A stretch of 7,481 bases of DNA, taken from NCBI GenBank assembly GCA_036732755.1, contig DAINBU010000185.1, positions 1 through 7,481 of the forward strand, read 5' to 3'. This stretch comes from DASRRB01 sp036732755. Its GTDB lineage: Bacteria > Planctomycetota > B15-G4 > SIAN01. The notes beneath the pieces were generated by a model. That model did no database searches and was not told where the DNA came from. It worked only from the letters and a program-made list of their open reading frames with translations. Numbering within the stretch: the stretch's first letter is position 1; every line of letters starts with the position of its first letter. Shown piece after piece: positions 7,295-7,481 of the stretch. Position numbers and translations under genes: made by a program.

Positions 7295-7328
7295 GGGCGG
7301 GGGTGAAGAGGGCGCGGGGAGAAGGGGG
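7295..7328 (+). other. Potential G-quadruplex motif 1 in the right repeat
   Basis: Five G runs (7295-7297, 7299-7303, 7310-7312, 7316-7319, 7324-7328) are separated by 1, 6, 3 and 4 bases. This fits the canonical pattern on the sense strand. The matching block in the left copy is disrupted by substitutions at 96 and 99, so this motif is not fully conserved. Confidence 0.5.
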
Positions 7329-7346
7329 CGTGGTGGAACGCGCGAC

Positions 7347-7376
7347 GGGCGGGAGCGGGTCGAGAGGGCGGAGGGG
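7347..7376 (+). other. Potential G-quadruplex motif 2 in the right repeat
   Basis: G runs at 7347-7349, 7351-7353, 7357-7359, 7366-7368 and 7373-7376 are separated by 1, 3, 6 and 4 bases. The equivalent block in the left copy (33-61, minus strand) keeps five G runs despite two substitutions and an indel, so the pattern survives in both copies. Confidence 0.5.
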
Positions 7377-7408
7377 AAAAAGGCTCGATGGACGGGACAC
7401 GCTCGCCC

Positions 7409-7481
7409 CAAACCAAAAGTTGAAAGGGGGGGCTCGCTGCGCTCGGCGCATTCGAATACGACTCGCAGCAGGTCCGTGGTC
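7409..7481. other. Window end with no recognisable gene
   Basis: This stretch holds an A-rich patch (7410-7419), a run of seven G (7426-7432), an 8-base palindrome ATTCGAAT (7450-7457), and a 6-bp inverted match GCTGCG (7436-7441) with CGCAGC (7464-7469). GCCCC (7405-7409) could pair weakly with GGGGC (7429-7433). No start codon with a credible reading frame is visible. Confidence 0.5.

Larger units (their letters stand above)
7278..7408 (+). repeat. Right copy of the ~130-bp inverted repeat, 3' of the TPR-like gene
   Basis: This is the reverse complement of 1-130 with 123 of 131 columns identical. It begins 16 bases after the TGA stop, so it follows the rightward operon in the same orientation as the left copy follows the leftward one. 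I count 35 pyrimidines in 131 bases, so the sense strand is about 73% purine. It contains an A-run (7377-7381) and ends with GGACGGGACACGCTCGCCC (7390-7408). No internal long hairpin and no credible protein were found. It could be a dispersed intergenic element, a non-autonomous mobile sequence, or a transcribed 3' region; none can be chosen from one window. Confidence 0.94.

Noticed and set aside
1..7408. Terminal inverted repeats of a transposon carrying the six genes
   Set aside because: No transposase, resolvase or integrase lies between the repeats, and the cargo looks like ordinary core or accessory genes. Target-site duplications cannot be tested because the left outer edge is outside the window.
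6993..7451. A minus-strand frame of 152 codons crossing the right repeat
   Set aside because: It is antisense to the TPR-like gene, Arg/Pro/Ser-rich, and its N-terminal part comes from the non-coding repeat. A similar Arg/Pro/Ser-rich frame begins at position 9 because the same repeat is present there, not because of a shared gene.
7278..7481. REP/RAYT-type palindromic element
   Set aside because: The repeat lacks a compact hairpin and the GTAG-type foot typical of REP sequences, and no Y1 transposase is present.

Overview
The window is strongly GC-rich (about 70% or more, judged by eye). It carries six tightly packed genes in two divergent operons that read away from a 175-bp spacer at about 4357-4531. 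GTG starts, ATGA/GTGA stop-start overlaps and very short spacers are common. Together with the gene families, this suggests a high-GC Gram-negative bacterium of the broad former deltaproteobacterial kind (for example Myxococcota- or Binatota-like). The lineage is an inference from style only, since no marker gene is present.

Leftward operon (minus strand, 4356 to 160): an RluA-family pseudouridine synthase, then a LolD/MacB/YbbA-type ABC ATPase that starts inside the synthase stop codon (GTGA overlap), then an 860-residue FtsX/YbbP-like ten-helix permease that overlaps the ATPase by 44 bp. The last two should form one type VII (mechanotransmission-type) ABC system. An RNA-modifying enzyme is translationally coupled in front of them.

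Rightward operon (plus strand, 4532 to 7261): an ABC-2-type ATPase with a C-terminal extension, a six-helix ABC-2 permease (ATGA overlap), and an N-terminally anchored TPR-like protein of unknown function that starts one base after the permease stop. These look like a three-part exporter plus accessory protein. Neither operon reveals its substrate.

Outer edges: just downstream of each operon's last stop codon lies a copy of the same ~130-bp element (1-130 and 7278-7408, 123 of 131 aligned columns identical). The copies are inverted relative to each other, so each has the same orientation relative to the operon it follows. The sense strand of the right copy is about 73% purine, and both copies carry runs of G that fit the canonical G-quadruplex pattern. 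This repeat is the most unusual part of the window. It may be a dispersed 3'-flanking element, a non-autonomous mobile sequence, or a transcribed 3' structural/termination element; the sequence alone does not decide. The left copy runs into the window edge. The last 73 bases (7409-7481) show no gene. No transposase, integrase, CRISPR array, tRNA, rRNA or defence gene is visible.
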